64,000 nucleotides of DNA from Pseudomonas sp. ERMR1:02 (GTDB lineage: Bacteria; Pseudomonadota; Gammaproteobacteria; Pseudomonadales; Pseudomonadaceae): contig NZ_NKJI01000007.1 of the NCBI RefSeq assembly GCF_002277815.1, positions 186,001-250,000 on the forward strand. The letters are read 5' to 3'. Below, piece by piece: positions 8,412 through 18,594 of this stretch (position 1 is its first letter; the number at the start of each line of letters is the position of its first letter). The translations under genes and the position numbers were made by a program. The notes under the pieces are model-generated. The model searched no databases, was not told where the DNA came from, and was given only the letters and a program-made list of their open reading frames with translations.

Positions 8412-9420
8412 TTACTCTCTCGCTCCGGCATTGAACCGGATGGCTAGAACTACCAGTGGTAGATAAGCTAACAGAAGTCCAAGTACCCCATCAAGCCGAC
8501 CAATTCCGACCAATAACGCTATAGGTAATAACCAGAAGAGATTGATAGCAGCAACTGTTAACGTCACAGGTAAGTGTTTGCCGAACTGACGCGATGCGAA
8601 TTGATAAGCATGACTGCGATGAGCTTCGTATACCTTGTCCCCCCTCAACAGGCGGTGGAGCAAGGTCCAAGTAGCGTCAACAATGAACACTCCCAGTAAA
8701 ATCAACCAGCTCCACAGAAGTTGCGGTGCAACCCATGCTGCCTGCAAGGAAAGTACGCCCAGTGTTATTCCCAGGAAACCACTACCAGCATCCCCCATGA
8801 AGATCCGCGCCGTTGGGAAGTTCCAATAGAGGAAGCCTGCCACCGCGAAAGCTAGTAACAGTGGTAAAAGTGCCAACAACTCATTGCCAGTCAGCCAGTA
8901 CAACAGTGATCCACCCAGGCACACACAAATTGCTTCTACACTAGCAATGCCGTCAATACCATCCATAAAGTTATACAGATTCAATAACCAGACTAGATAA
9001 ACAGCTGCTAGTGCATGGCCAACCCAGCCCAGTTCAAGTGTGAATCCGAAAATATAATCGGCGGAAAACCGCCTATCCAGAAGAGTGCCCAAATGGCTGC
9101 AATAAAGTGGCCTAGTAGGCGCCAACGGGCGACGATATGACCGTGATCATCGAGAAAACCCAATACAGCAATACCCACACCCGCACCAAATAGTGCCCAA
9201 CTTAAGGGCCAAGCGACAAAACCCATGCTGGCGGTGATCATCAATGCAAGCAGAAAGCTGACAACAATAGCAACTCCACCTCCCTAGGCGTCGGTACGAC
9301 GTGCGAGCTTCGTGCGTTAGGTATGTCTATCAAGCTCCGAGCCAATGCGTACTGACGCAATGCTCCAGTGAGAATAAGTGCAACAACGGCTACGGCCGGC
9401 AATAACCACCACATTTTCAT
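8412..9420 (-). pseudogene. wbpL: WbpL-like sugar-1-phosphate transferase, two frame breaks
   Basis: MraY/WecA-family integral membrane enzyme that starts O-antigen units by moving a 6-deoxy-HexNAc-1-phosphate from UDP to undecaprenyl phosphate. The start at 9420 (MKMWWLLPAVAVVALILTGA) is followed by the family N-terminal IPNARSSH. The Mg-binding NLYNFMDGIDGIA and the FMGDAGSGFLG loop are intact. Frame breaks near 9293 (G run) and 9050 (T run) are each repaired by one added base. This gives 336 residues, about the length of P. aeruginosa WbpL. About ten membrane helices. It is the last gene of the O-antigen operon, following the epimerase with a 4-bp overlap and ending 4 bp from an IS66 terminus. 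If the breaks were real the cell could not start this O-antigen. Confidence 0.85.
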
Positions 9421-10380
9421 TTAGTGTGCTTTTCCAAAAAATGTTTAGCCGTTTTGCGCAACGCCTCATCGACGCTGACCGGCGGTGTCCAGTCCAAGAG
9501 TTCACGGGTTTTGCTGATGTCAACTTGCAGTGAGCCGCACAGCCGCTTTGCAAGCGCCTGCTTACCTAGCATCGATGCGCAGGTTTCAAGGAACCAGCTG
9601 GGTACGAACAGCAAACGCGCAGGTTTGCCTAAGGCGATTCCCATCTTCCGCAACAGCATGGTAGTCGAAAGATCTTCGCCATCGCTAACGAGAAAAGTCT
9701 GGTTTGCAGCAGCGGGATGATCAATGCAAGTAAAATTAAGTCTACAAGATTGTCCAGCGCAACAAGACTGCGTTTGTTATGAATTGCACCAAACGGCAGC
9801 GGTACTCCTTTGTAGAGCCAGCGCATCATACTCAGGAAGTTAGCTTGTACACCTGGCCCATAAACCAGTACGGGGCGGATGATGACTACCTCCATACCGG
9901 TTTCCGCGGACAGCGCGCGCAACTCCTGTTCGGCCTCCAGCTTTGAGATCCCATAGGGATCAAGAGGCATCGGTTGACTTTCGGCACTGTAAGAGTTGCC
10001 TGAAGTTGTGCCCTCACCGTTGACTTTTACTGAACTGATGAAAAGGAATCTTTTGATGCCCGCGTCAGCCGATTGCCGGGCGAGATTCAGAGTGCCTTCA
10101 ACGTTGGTTTTGCGATATTCCGCAAGGGATCGGACGAATCATCACTCATGACATGCACGCGGGCAGCCGAGTGGATGACGGTGTCATGCCCCCTTAGCAA
10201 GGGTTGCCAGTTTTGATTGTTCGACAGATCTTCTATCAAAGCTTGTGTCGCACGAGAATCCAGATCTTTCGTGACTTTGCGAACTGCGGCAGTGACCTCA
10301 TGGCCATGCTGGAGCAGCAGGGGGGTCAGGCCGCGGCCCACAAAGCCAGTTGCGCCTGTAAGTAAAATACGCATGATCAT
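9417..10380 (-). pseudogene. NAD-dependent epimerase/4-reductase (WbpV-like), two frame breaks
   Basis: Extended SDR enzyme acting on nucleotide sugars. The Rossmann motif GATGFVG is at residues 8-14. The catalytic region carries YGISK (Tyr/Lys) in PLDPYGISKLEAE, and the substrate-side motif RPVLVYGPG follows. The ATG at 10380 overlaps the GT4 stop (ATGA). Frame breaks near 10122 (GG to G) and 9730 (AA to A) are each repaired by one base, giving 321 residues ending HFLEKHTK. Its position next to wbpL suggests reduction of the 4-keto sugar made by WbpM to UDP-QuiNAc or UDP-FucNAc, as for WbpV. A 4-epimerase is an alternative. Confidence 0.82.
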
Positions 10381-11555
10381 GAAATCTCCGACACAGAAAT
10401 TACATCAGCCGCCATGTCGCGCATGATGTTCACCCTGGCGAAACGATCAACGAAGGCCGTACGTACGGAGGTTGAAATCTCCAGTTTTTCGAACGATTCT
10501 GCCGCCGCGTCTACATCGCAAGGTGGAAATACCAATGCATTTTCAATATGCTCAGAGACAAAGTCCGCCGCGTACCCGGCTATGCCAGCCCAGATTGGTT
10601 TTCCCATCGCTGCATATTCGAATAGTTTTGAAGGCAATACTTTACGGAATGCATCGTAATCATTCAGGTGCAGAAATAATATATCCGCCGACTGATAGAC
10701 GTTGATGAGTTCGTCACGTTTAATCGGGCTCAACAGTTCGACATTATTACAATTGGATGCACGAATGGCTTCCTTTAGCGCTTCAAGTCTGCCGCCGTCA
10801 CCGATTACTTTGAATCGCAACTTTCCTTCAAAACGCTTCGCCAGTTGGGGAATTATATTGTGAAGACCCTGTCCTTCCCCAATGTTTCCTGCATACGCCA
10901 CATCCAAAGTCCGATTTAGGTCATTTCCAGTTTGAGCGGTGGGTAGGCTGAGAAATTCGTCATCGATTCCATTTGTAAACAATGAGTACGACTGGTCTGG
11001 GTATCTGGATTTGAAGTATGGAAGAAATCCCGCAGAAACCAGGTTGACTTTTTTGGCCGATTTTACTGTGAAGCGCTCAAGCAAAGAGAGGACCGGTTTG
11101 ATAACCCGGATCATCTTTCCGGGTAAAACGTCCTTGATGGTGTCAACAAAAATGTCGCGAATGTCCAAATAGAGAGCCGTTTTTTTGCTGCGAGCGATTA
11201 CGGCACCCAGTGTCGCTGTCATCAGGCGTGATGAAGTTGCATAAACAAGATCGTAGTGCTTGCTTTTAGTGATGCTACGCACGTACTTTGCGTAAACCAA
11301 GAACGCCTTTGCCTGATCAACCATCCCGCTTTTGTGAGCTGGAAGGGCAATACGGCGTATTGTCAGACCTGGGTGCTCTTCCAGCTCGGGCGCTTCGCTG
11401 CTGAACGAACTGTAGCGATTCGGCAGGGTAGTAATCAGTTCAATATGAGCATTGGCTGGCAGTTTTTCGAGCAATGCCTTTACTAGAGCCGTGGTGCGGA
11501 ATGACCCTGCGGACAAATCCGGTTGATAGTAGAAGCTCAATATTAATAGTTTCAA
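10377..11555 (-). CDS. Glycosyltransferase family 4 (WbuB-like)
   Basis: Cytoplasmic retaining glycosyltransferase of 392 residues with a GT-B fold. The N-terminal KLLILSFYYQPDLSAGSFRT is typical of the WcaI/WbuB group. The C-terminal donor site has AYAGNIGEGQGLHNII, FKVIGDGGRLEAL and LPSKLFEYAAMGKPIWAG, the GT4 E-x7-E-type region. It is apart from WbpL the only clear sugar transferase in the operon, so it probably adds the second sugar, perhaps the WecB/WecC product. It starts 7 bp after the upstream gene's stop and overlaps the downstream epimerase by 4 bp. Sugar specificity cannot be read from sequence. Confidence 0.9.
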   Translation of the reverse strand: MKLLILSFYYQPDLSAGSFRTTALVKALLEKLPANAHIELITTLPNRYSSFSSEAPELEEHPGLTIRRIALPAHKSGMVDQAKAFLVYAKYVRSITKSKHYDLVYATSSRLMTATLGAVIARSKKTALYLDIRDIFVDTIKDVLPGKMIRVIKPVLSLLERFTVKSAKKVNLVSAGFLPYFKSRYPDQSYSLFTNGIDDEFLSLPTAQTGNDLNRTLDVAYAGNIGEGQGLHNIIPQLAKRFEGKLRFKVIGDGGRLEALKEAIRASNCNNVELLSPIKRDELINVYQSADILFLHLNDYDAFRKVLPSKLFEYAAMGKPIWAGIAGYAADFVSEHIENALVFPPCDVDAAAESFEKLEISTSVRTAFVDRFARVNIMRDMAADVISVSEIS

Positions 11556-11562
11556 ATAAACC

Positions 11563-13221
11563 TCACCACGTTACGCTGGTCATAAGTGTGTCTGACGATA
11601 GCTCGGCGACGATGCATTGGTTCGGAACTGATTTACCGAACTCCGGATGCCAGGTTGTATCCGCAATCGTGATGCGTGCAGCGCCCAATATGGAGACAGA
11701 GACAACATCTCCTGAAGCAAGGGTGATCATTAGATTCCTATCGTTCTTAGTCACTGTGGCGTCAGGGTGAATATGAAATCTTGCAATGGATTTTTCAAAA
11801 GTACCTGTGACGATATCGCTTATCTGCAAAGTGTTCATTGATGCGGTCCACTCACGTGTGTGCAGATTCCTTCCCTTCAAACGTTTGTATCCGTCATGCG
11901 AACAACGTATGCGAACAGAACCTCCGGAGCTTTCGAAAGTATTCAAACTGACATGGGCGCGACGGGCTACTCTGAAGCCGGCCCATACCTCCGACGAATT
12001 TTCTCCATCGATTTCAACAGTGTTATGTGCCGCGGTACTACGTTGACGATGCCGCTCACTGTCTTCGCCATACTGCGATGTCCCCGAATTCACGAATACC
12101 CGCTGGCAGAAAATGCTCAATTCGAAGCTCAGTGTATCTGCATGGGTGTGCCCAGGCTGATAATCGGGAGCGATTTGCGCAAAATTTAAAAGTGCTTTAC
12201 TTCCCTTTCCAAAGTCGATCTCCGCATAACCACTTTCAGAATGGCATTTTGCGGAAACCGAAGAGGCTCCAATTATTTCTGCTGGGGGCTGACAGCCCAG
12301 CAAGCCTGCGTAACTTTCAATATCCCGCAGTGTCGGTGCAATGCCGAAGGCGGAGTCATTAAAGAATGGAATTCCGCCATCCGGATGCTGCATGCTGCGT
12401 AGCCAAATAATCCCACGCTCAACAACCTTCTGCCATTCGATCACACGACTTTTCAATGTGCTGATAGGAGTGTTGAGTGCCAGATTCATCAAATCGCACA
12501 TGTCCCATAAAAGGGACGCGTGATACATGGGAGATAGCTCGTAGTGCGCGCCGTCGGCGAGGAATTGCTCCTTGATCTCACCATCCAATATCTTTAATCC
12601 GGTTTTCAGCCAGCTCTCGGCCTGATCGCCCAGCATGAAGCTACCCGCGAACACAAGCGCCTTGCCGTTCACAAACAAGTGATTTGCGAGGATGTGGTAT
12701 TCAATTTGTTGGGAAAGCGCATGCGATTGCATTGCCAGACTTTCAAGCCAGCGCGGATCCAGCTGGGGTTGCAATTGAAACCATTTTATCAGATTCACGA
12801 TCCTGAGTGACAGCGTATAAGGTTCCCAGCCGCAGCCGTTAAAAGGCGGATTGGCGTGAATCCAGCTGTTGACCAGATCGGTTTCTAATAAGGCTGGAGG
12901 ATTCTCCTGGCGGGAGCCTAGGTGATCCAGATAATGCAAGTTGTATAGCCAGATTTTTGGCAGCGTATTGTTACTCCAGTCAATGGGCGCCTTGCTGCCC
13001 ATAAAATCAAACTGGCCATCCCCCGTTATCCGCGATGAACTCCAGCGGGGGGGATTGGCTAAATCAAAGGACGTGTTTTTGCTGATGCCCGTTGCTGTAA
13101 ACGGTTTTATCTTGGCGAAACGATAGTAGATTCGATAGAGAACCTGTTCCGGCCGTAGCATCTTGGCAGTGTGGTAGAGCTTAGAAAGCCGAGCTGTCCG
13201 TGCGTTGCGCATAAGAGTCAC
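11563..13221 (-). CDS. Heparinase II/III-like (alginate lyase fold) protein
   Basis: 552-residue protein with an N-terminal alpha-toroid domain (about residues 40-330, including NPPFNGCGWEPYTLSLRIVN and NHLFVNGKALVFAG) and a C-terminal heparinase II/III beta domain (about residues 345-540, with GHTHADTLSFELSI and the RQRSTAAHNTVEIDG block). The His/Tyr-rich motifs of the polysaccharide lyase family are visible. The N-terminus (MTLMRNARTARLSKLYHTAK) lacks a signal peptide. Proteins of this type recur beside GT4 genes in O-antigen and capsule loci, where their job is unclear. Trimming or editing of a uronic-acid-containing glycan is an inference. Co-transcribed between the amidotransferase and GT4. 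Confidence 0.85.
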   Translation of the reverse strand: MTLMRNARTARLSKLYHTAKMLRPEQVLYRIYYRFAKIKPFTATGISKNTSFDLANPPRWSSSRITGDGQFDFMGSKAPIDWSNNTLPKIWLYNLHYLDHLGSRQENPPALLETDLVNSWIHANPPFNGCGWEPYTLSLRIVNLIKWFQLQPQLDPRWLESLAMQSHALSQQIEYHILANHLFVNGKALVFAGSFMLGDQAESWLKTGLKILDGEIKEQFLADGAHYELSPMYHASLLWDMCDLMNLALNTPISTLKSRVIEWQKVVERGIIWLRSMQHPDGGIPFFNDSAFGIAPTLRDIESYAGLLGCQPPAEIIGASSVSAKCHSESGYAEIDFGKGSKALLNFAQIAPDYQPGHTHADTLSFELSIFCQRVFVNSGTSQYGEDSERHRQRSTAAHNTVEIDGENSSEVWAGFRVARRAHVSLNTFESSGGSVRIRCSHDGYKRLKGRNLHTREWTASMNTLQISDIVTGTFEKSIARFHIHPDATVTKNDRNLMITLASGDVVSVSILGAARITIADTTWHPEFGKSVPNQCIVAELSSDTLMTSVTW

Positions 13222-13263
13222 TAATTCAAATGGATAAATCGTTGCAAAGTATTTTCGAACAGC

Positions 13264-15102
13264 TTAAGCGAAATTGAATTTAAGCCAACGCTCAAAATAC
13301 AGGAGTTGCCACAGCTTATAGGTGTTATTTGTAGCGCCGGAAAAATGACTTTTTACCAGTCTTTCCACTTCTTCGCGATTCAGGAACTGATAGATCCGCT
13401 GGAATTCAGATGTCAGGCGTTCCGCGCCTAGGCGCAAAATAATCCCATCCAAAGGCGGGTTAAACCCTGTTTTCGGACGGTTGACCAGCGCGGATGGAAG
13501 CAGACTTTTCAAGAGGGCTTTGAGCGGGGCCTTGGGGGCACCGCCCTTTAGCAGGTCGGCACTGGTGGTGGCACATCCGTTGGCAACAACGCGCTCATCC
13601 AGCAATGGCACTCTCAGTTCAATGCTTGCAAGCATACTTGCCTTGTCGGAAACTCCGAGGTTGTGACTCAAAAATCCGGTCAGGTCAAAATGCTGTGCGC
13701 ACTTTACTTTATCATTCACATCGCCATCGTATTGAACCAATATACTGTCCAATCGCTGCTTGTAAGTATGCTCCAGTTCCGGGTAATTGGAGAAGAATTT
13801 GCTGAGCTCCTGCTTTGAAAAATACCCGAGCATCCGGGAATACGCCAAAGGCCAATAACTTTCCTGGGCGTAGGAAACGAGGCGCTCAAACTTTTTATCC
13901 AGTTTTTTCGGAAAAAGATTGAGTTTCAGCAGCGACTTAAGCAACGGGTATATTGAGCGAATCAGTCTATGATTTTTGAGTACCTTGTATCGTGGATATC
14001 CTGCGAACGCCTCGTCACCGCCCATTCCACTGAGCATTACAGTGTATCCACTCTTCCTGGCTTCTGCGGACAGCTGATAGGTGGCCCAGAAAGTATAATC
14101 GGACACAAGCTCTTCGGTATTTTTAGCTACGAAGTCAATCGATTCAAGCAGGTTGTCATTTGAGTCGAGAATCTCGGTGACTTTAAGTTCTTTGCCTAAA
14201 TATTTCGCGATGTCGGCAGAAAATTTCATGTCGATCGCGGAGTCTTCTGTTTCTTCGTATTTTGCAAAAAACAGATCTGCATCACCTGTATAGTTTGCAA
14301 GGATGCTAGAATCCGCTCCACCACTGAAGAATACCCCAACCGGTACATCTGCTTCCAATTGTCGGGTGACTGCAGACTTTACAGTTTCAGCAACGGAACG
14401 TTGAGTCTTGAAGTTGATAATGCTCTGATAGCGTATGGTGTTACACGCCCCAGTTAACGTATCAAACTCGATATAGGTTCCTGGTTGTACTTTTTTAATT
14501 GCTTTGTAGCCGGTGTTTGGTTCGTAGAGGAAGCCGTTATTGAAGAACTCGAATACGTCATTGTGATCGATTTCACTGACGACCTCAGAGTAGCTTTTAA
14601 GGCCGCGTATTTCTGAGCACGCGTACAGGCCGTTGGCATTTGAGTAGTAGTACACAGGCTTTATGCCCACTACATCTCTGGCAAGAAAAAACTTCTTGGT
14701 GTTTTCGTCGAGAATGACCAATGAGAACATTCCTTGCAAAAGCTTGAAGGATTGTTCCTTATATTCGACATAAAGCTTCAATATGACTTCGGTGTCTGAA
14801 GTTCCATTGAAGGAGTACCCTTTTTTAATCAGGTCGTCGCGCAACTCGTGATGATTAAAGACTTCACCATTAAAAATGATGCTGACACCATTTCCAGCAT
14901 GCATGGGCTGGCTGCCCGCGGCCGTGAGATCCAGAATACTTAGTCGGTTATGACCGAGTCCTACCTGGTAATCCGCCACAGTGGTGAAGTACGTTCCAGA
15001 GGCATCCGGCCCCCGATGTTTTGTGACGGCAAGACTCACTTCCAGTTGGCGGTTGGCGTCGGAAATGGAATGTTTTACACAAAAAAAAGTTAAACCGCAC
15101 AT
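13264..15102 (-). CDS. Asparagine synthase-like amidotransferase (WbpS/AsnB type)
   Basis: 612-residue class II glutamine amidotransferase. Cys2 is the nucleophile after Met removal (MCGLTFF), and RLSILDL, FNGEVFNH and the glutaminase domain cover about residues 1-200. The C-terminal synthetase domain has the PPi loop FFSGGADSS (SGGADS in place of the usual SGGLDS) and SGMGGDEAFAGYPRY. In O-antigen loci such enzymes, for example WbpS, amidate uronic acids rather than aspartate. With WecC making ManNAcA in this operon, amidation to a ManNAcA-amide is a reasonable inference. The ATG overlaps the wzy stop by one base (TAATG), indicating translational coupling. Confidence 0.88.
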   Translation of the reverse strand: MCGLTFFCVKHSISDANRQLEVSLAVTKHRGPDASGTYFTTVADYQVGLGHNRLSILDLTAAGSQPMHAGNGVSIIFNGEVFNHHELRDDLIKKGYSFNGTSDTEVILKLYVEYKEQSFKLLQGMFSLVILDENTKKFFLARDVVGIKPVYYYSNANGLYACSEIRGLKSYSEVVSEIDHNDVFEFFNNGFLYEPNTGYKAIKKVQPGTYIEFDTLTGACNTIRYQSIINFKTQRSVAETVKSAVTRQLEADVPVGVFFSGGADSSILANYTGDADLFFAKYEETEDSAIDMKFSADIAKYLGKELKVTEILDSNDNLLESIDFVAKNTEELVSDYTFWATYQLSAEARKSGYTVMLSGMGGDEAFAGYPRYKVLKNHRLIRSIYPLLKSLLKLNLFPKKLDKKFERLVSYAQESYWPLAYSRMLGYFSKQELSKFFSNYPELEHTYKQRLDSILVQYDGDVNDKVKCAQHFDLTGFLSHNLGVSDKASMLASIELRVPLLDERVVANGCATTSADLLKGGAPKAPLKALLKSLLPSALVNRPKTGFNPPLDGIILRLGAERLTSEFQRIYQFLNREEVERLVKSHFSGATNNTYKLWQLLYFERWLKFNFA

Positions 15103-16733
15103 TACGCCTGTAGCTCCGTGTGTTTCTGATCGGCAGTGTTTTGCATAGAAAACGGTTCGTTGTCAGAAGGAGTGTCCAAAAGTGCACTCTTCCTATCATT
15201 ATTTTGAATTTTGGGTGCTCGCGAAAGCGCTTGAGTGAGGATGATTCCCCATGCGGTGGCAAGTAGCAGGTTGAACGTGATAAGGCGGAAAACGGCAAAA
15301 AACAAACCATATATCGCCATGGTCAACACCACGGATCGAATGATTGTCCAGTGGACTGACTCGATTCTGAGCGAGGTCACTCTAAAGAGAATCGGACCCA
15401 GCAATACCAGAGCATAAGTAATGATTCCAAGCAGACCGCCCACCATCAATGTATAAAGAGGCCAGTTGTGTATGTATGCAACCCACTGGGTAAATGATTC
15501 TCCATTGGATGTTTCCCAGCGCATTTCATGTTTGACGCCCAGTCCATTACCTAGCACCGGGTGCGATTTAAACATGTCCCATGCAATGCCGTATTCTACA
15601 ACACGCGAAGAGACGTTGAAGTCGGCATTTTCTTTTGTTGGAACTATTGGCTGCAGCATTTCATCGCCTGTAGCGATTTTTGTTTCGACGTTCGGCCCCC
15701 GGTTGACGATCGCTTCTACTCCTGACTCGATCAGAAGACTCATTCTGCCGAGCCAGATCTGTTGCATGTCCGTAGAGAAAATGAAAAGCAGCCCGCATAT
15801 TCCCAAGGCAGCGCCGCTAATCGATAATCTTTTTCGCAGTTTGGCGTGAAAAATGAATATAACACTGGAAAACAGCATGATGACCATTAGCGCGCTCAAT
15901 AGCATGCTTCGGGTGAAAGTAATCAAAACAGCGGTCATGCAAAGAAGTGACATCAGCGCGCCGACAGAAGCAATTTGCTTTTGGCGAGACAAGATGCAAG
16001 TGACAAAACCGGCTGCCATTCCCACGGGTAGAAGACTGTCCGTCGCTTGTGCCACGGCCATGGTTATACGGTCTCGCATAGGGCCAATTGCGTTGGCATT
16101 ATGCAAGGCGGCTTCTTTCGTGAGTTTGATGGCTTGTGCGTTTGTCGGGTCGATCCAATAAGGCCTCCAGATGCCCTGGTAAAAGTAGTAAAAAACGATG
16201 TACCCGGCGGTCAGGAAAATAAGCGTTGCAACGGAGCCGCCAACCCAACGAATCCGGCTTTCATCATTCCCGATCAATATGCAGACAGGGAATAGCGCGT
16301 ATATGAACAAGAAGGGAGTTACACCCCTCAACCAGTCAGATAGGGGGACATGATTAAGTATGGCAATCGCCAGGTTGATGCCCAATATCATGAAGCCAAC
16401 CAACAGGGGGGCGGCAAATATTTTTAGAGCGTCTTTTGTTTTGTACGTGCGCAGCAGCTTTATTATGCTCATCGCAAAGATGGCGGATAGAAGTGCCGCA
16501 AAAGACAACTCCTGCAGGCCTAATGAAGCCGGGGCTGGACGCATGGCGAATGCCATTGGAAAAAGCGCCAGCAAGCCATGCCAGGGTGATGCCAGTGCCA
16601 TAAGAACAAGAAGAAGAGCGCCGATGGCGCCGATATAAAAAGCGACACCAGGATCTTGTGAAAGAAGAATGGCAATGCCAGTTCCTGCGGCAATCGCGCA
16701 ACTATTCTTATTAAAATATGATTCGTTCATCAC
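15102..16733 (-). CDS. wzy: O-antigen polymerase (Wzy / O-antigen ligase family)
   Basis: 543-residue polytopic inner-membrane protein with about 12 hydrophobic segments and a large periplasmic loop around residues 330-400. Recognisable family blocks are DWLRGVTPFLFIYALFPV, GPMRDRITMAVAQATDS, TFTRSMLLSALM and NPVLGNGLGVKHEMRW-like HPVLGNGLGVKHEMRWE. Its position between wzx and the amidotransferase fits the polymerase that links O-units in the periplasm. WaaL-type ligases share the fold, so this is a context call. A frame-broken paralogue with a repeat insert lies at 3151-4983. Confidence 0.82.
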   Translation of the reverse strand: MMNESYFNKNSCAIAAGTGIAILLSQDPGVAFYIGAIGALLLVLMALASPWHGLLALFPMAFAMRPAPASLGLQELSFAALLSAIFAMSIIKLLRTYKTKDALKIFAAPLLVGFMILGINLAIAILNHVPLSDWLRGVTPFLFIYALFPVCILIGNDESRIRWVGGSVATLIFLTAGYIVFYYFYQGIWRPYWIDPTNAQAIKLTKEAALHNANAIGPMRDRITMAVAQATDSLLPVGMAAGFVTCILSRQKQIASVGALMSLLCMTAVLITFTRSMLLSALMVIMLFSSVIFIFHAKLRKRLSISGAALGICGLLFIFSTDMQQIWLGRMSLLIESGVEAIVNRGPNVETKIATGDEMLQPIVPTKENADFNVSSRVVEYGIAWDMFKSHPVLGNGLGVKHEMRWETSNGESFTQWVAYIHNWPLYTLMVGGLLGIITYALVLLGPILFRVTSLRIESVHWTIIRSVVLTMAIYGLFFAVFRLITFNLLLATAWGIILTQALSRAPKIQNNDRKSALLDTPSDNEPFSMQNTADQKHTELQA

Positions 16734-16751
16734 TATTCTCCTGCCATCTTG

Positions 16752-17213
16752 TCAAGGGCGTATTGCTTTGAAGTCAATAGGCGTCTGGCCAACAATTCGA
16801 GCAGGTATGCCAACAACGACAGAGTTGTCTGGTACGTCTTTCAGTACGACTGCGGACGCGCCGATCTGGCAGTTATTACCGATTTTAATATCGCCAATGA
16901 TTCTTGCACCTGCGCTGATATAACAGTTGTCACCAATAACAGGGCATTTGTTTATTTCACTGGATGCAAAACCTTCGGCGGCTCCGATCGTAATACCCTG
17001 GCCAAGTACGCAACCACTTCCGATTTTGGAGTTTGCGTGAAGCACAACGCCTATGGCGCCATAGGCAAAAATAGAGCCCTTTCCTATGCTCGCGGAAACC
17101 GGAATATAGGAGTTGAAAATCAAAAAAATGAAATTTCGAATAAGCATCGGAACAATCGGAATCTTTCGTTGATAAAACCAGTTTCCAATTCGATAAAGCA
17201 TGACTGCGTTCAT
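16752..17213 (-). CDS. Hexapeptide-repeat acetyltransferase (serine acetyltransferase-like)
   Basis: About 153 residues. A short helical N-terminus (MLYRIGNWFYQRKIPIVPML) is followed by left-handed beta-helix hexapeptide repeats: VVLHANSKIGSGCVLGQGIT, IGDNCYISAGARIIGDI and IGASAVVLKDVPDNSVVVG. The layout matches CysE-type transferases found in polysaccharide loci, which O-acetylate a sugar with acetyl-CoA. It is shorter than housekeeping CysE (about 260 aa), supporting a sugar-modifying role. The ATG at 17213 is 2 nt after the wzx stop; a TTG at 17219 is an alternative start. It starts the second half of the operon, 18 bp before wzy. Confidence 0.82.
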   Translation of the reverse strand: MNAVMLYRIGNWFYQRKIPIVPMLIRNFIFLIFNSYIPVSASIGKGSIFAYGAIGVVLHANSKIGSGCVLGQGITIGAAEGFASSEINKCPVIGDNCYISAGARIIGDIKIGNNCQIGASAVVLKDVPDNSVVVGIPARIVGQTPIDFKAIRP

Positions 17214-17215
17214 GT

Positions 17216-18459
17216 TCAAAACCTCAATTTACGGAAATCTGCCGGGCGAAGCCGGAGTGTCCAAACTGCGATAATCAATAGGGAGGACATGTAGAGAATG
17301 CCCCAGATCAAACTGATGTTTGCTATGATTATTGAAATGGGTGCCAACATGGACACCCAAAAGACCACAGGAAGCCGAATTCCAGGTCGACACAGCAGAT
17401 GCAATGTCAGAAGGTACGCGGAGAAGCCCAGTGCATAGAATACTTTGGCAGCCTCGAGTGCCTGCACGAAGAAAATCATGCAAACGACTGCGATCCCCCC
17501 AGAAATACATTTGTTGCAATGACTCTGCGGTGAAGTCCTGAAGCGATCAGGTATCTTTCAGTCACGACCGCCCAGTAGAGAACCGGCAAGCAAGGAAGCA
17601 GGGCCAGATACCCTGAATATTTTGGAAAGAGCCACGAGACGAAGTATCCGAATAATCCGACCAGTGCAAAGTAGAATAAAGCGATCGACATGATGATTCG
17701 ATACTGTTCCTGGCGCTGCCCTCCGGATATGAACGAAACAAATACAGCTCTGACGTTAATGGGGAAGAGGCTGGTCGCTGATTGAATGATCGATACAATC
17801 ACGCGGAATAGTCCCAGTTCGCGGACGGGCAGGATTTTCGAAAGTATGTAGGGCAGTATGTTAGTGAACATATTATAGAACAGCGTTATTGAAACCATGC
17901 GTGGCAGAAGGGTGATGACCTGCCAAAGTGTTGATCCCAATTGTTTGCCGAGTGGTAATTTGGCTCCGTTAGTAAAAAGTGCAACCAGCGCAAAGAGGCA
18001 CGGAATCAGGTTCGTCAGGCAAAGAATATCCACGATGCTGAGCGGCCATATGTTTTTATGACTGATAAACAGGGCGGCAAAAAAAACGCTCAGGAATAAA
18101 ACCAGGTATCCAATGATCCAGCGGTAAAGACGCAGTCCAAAAAGTGACAGCAAACACGCTGAACTAAGCAGCATCACGCTGAGTAGCAAGGGACTGCCCA
18201 GATCCGTTAGCAGACTTAATCCGCTAAAGAGTAGGAAGATCAGACCTGCCATGAACAATGAAGTGACAAGGATATATTCGGCTTCAACGCTTGCAAGAAG
18301 TTGTTCGTTGATTATGTCCAGCAGTTTCTGAAATAAAAAAACTAGCACGTTGGTTTTAATGAACTCGCCGTAGGCGTCAAGTCCATATAGGCCTGGAATA
18401 ACAAAATTTACAACCAGGCCACTAATCAGTGTCAGTGCCTGAATCAGCAGATTGACCAT
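17216..18459 (-). CDS. wzx: Wzx-type O-unit flippase, one frame break
   Basis: Polysaccharide-export (MOP/MATE-like) flippase moving undecaprenyl-linked O-units across the inner membrane. The N-terminus MVNLLIQALTLISGLVVNFV with GLYGLDAYGEFIKTN is typical of Wzx/RfbX. About 12 helices are predicted. The frame breaks in a C6 run at 17495-17500 (G6 on the coding strand), and one added base joins it to IAVVCMIFFVQAL and the C-terminal helices. The reconstructed length is 414 residues, normal for Wzx. Without repair the last two to three helices are lost. Gene order wecC-wzx-acetyltransferase-wzy supports the role. Confidence 0.8.
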
Positions 18460-18594
18460 GTCACAACATTCCTCAATCTCATCATGACTAATTCGAGCAC
18501 ATGATCATCTGAATATTAATCGAATTAATTTATTGTGCGAGACCAGATGACACATTGAATCAACTGGCCGCGCGTTCAGCATTTCGAAAGGAGG

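Noticed and set aside
5378..8415. Target-site duplications at the IS66 ends
   Set aside because: The 8 bases on each side do not match for either the outer or the inner element.
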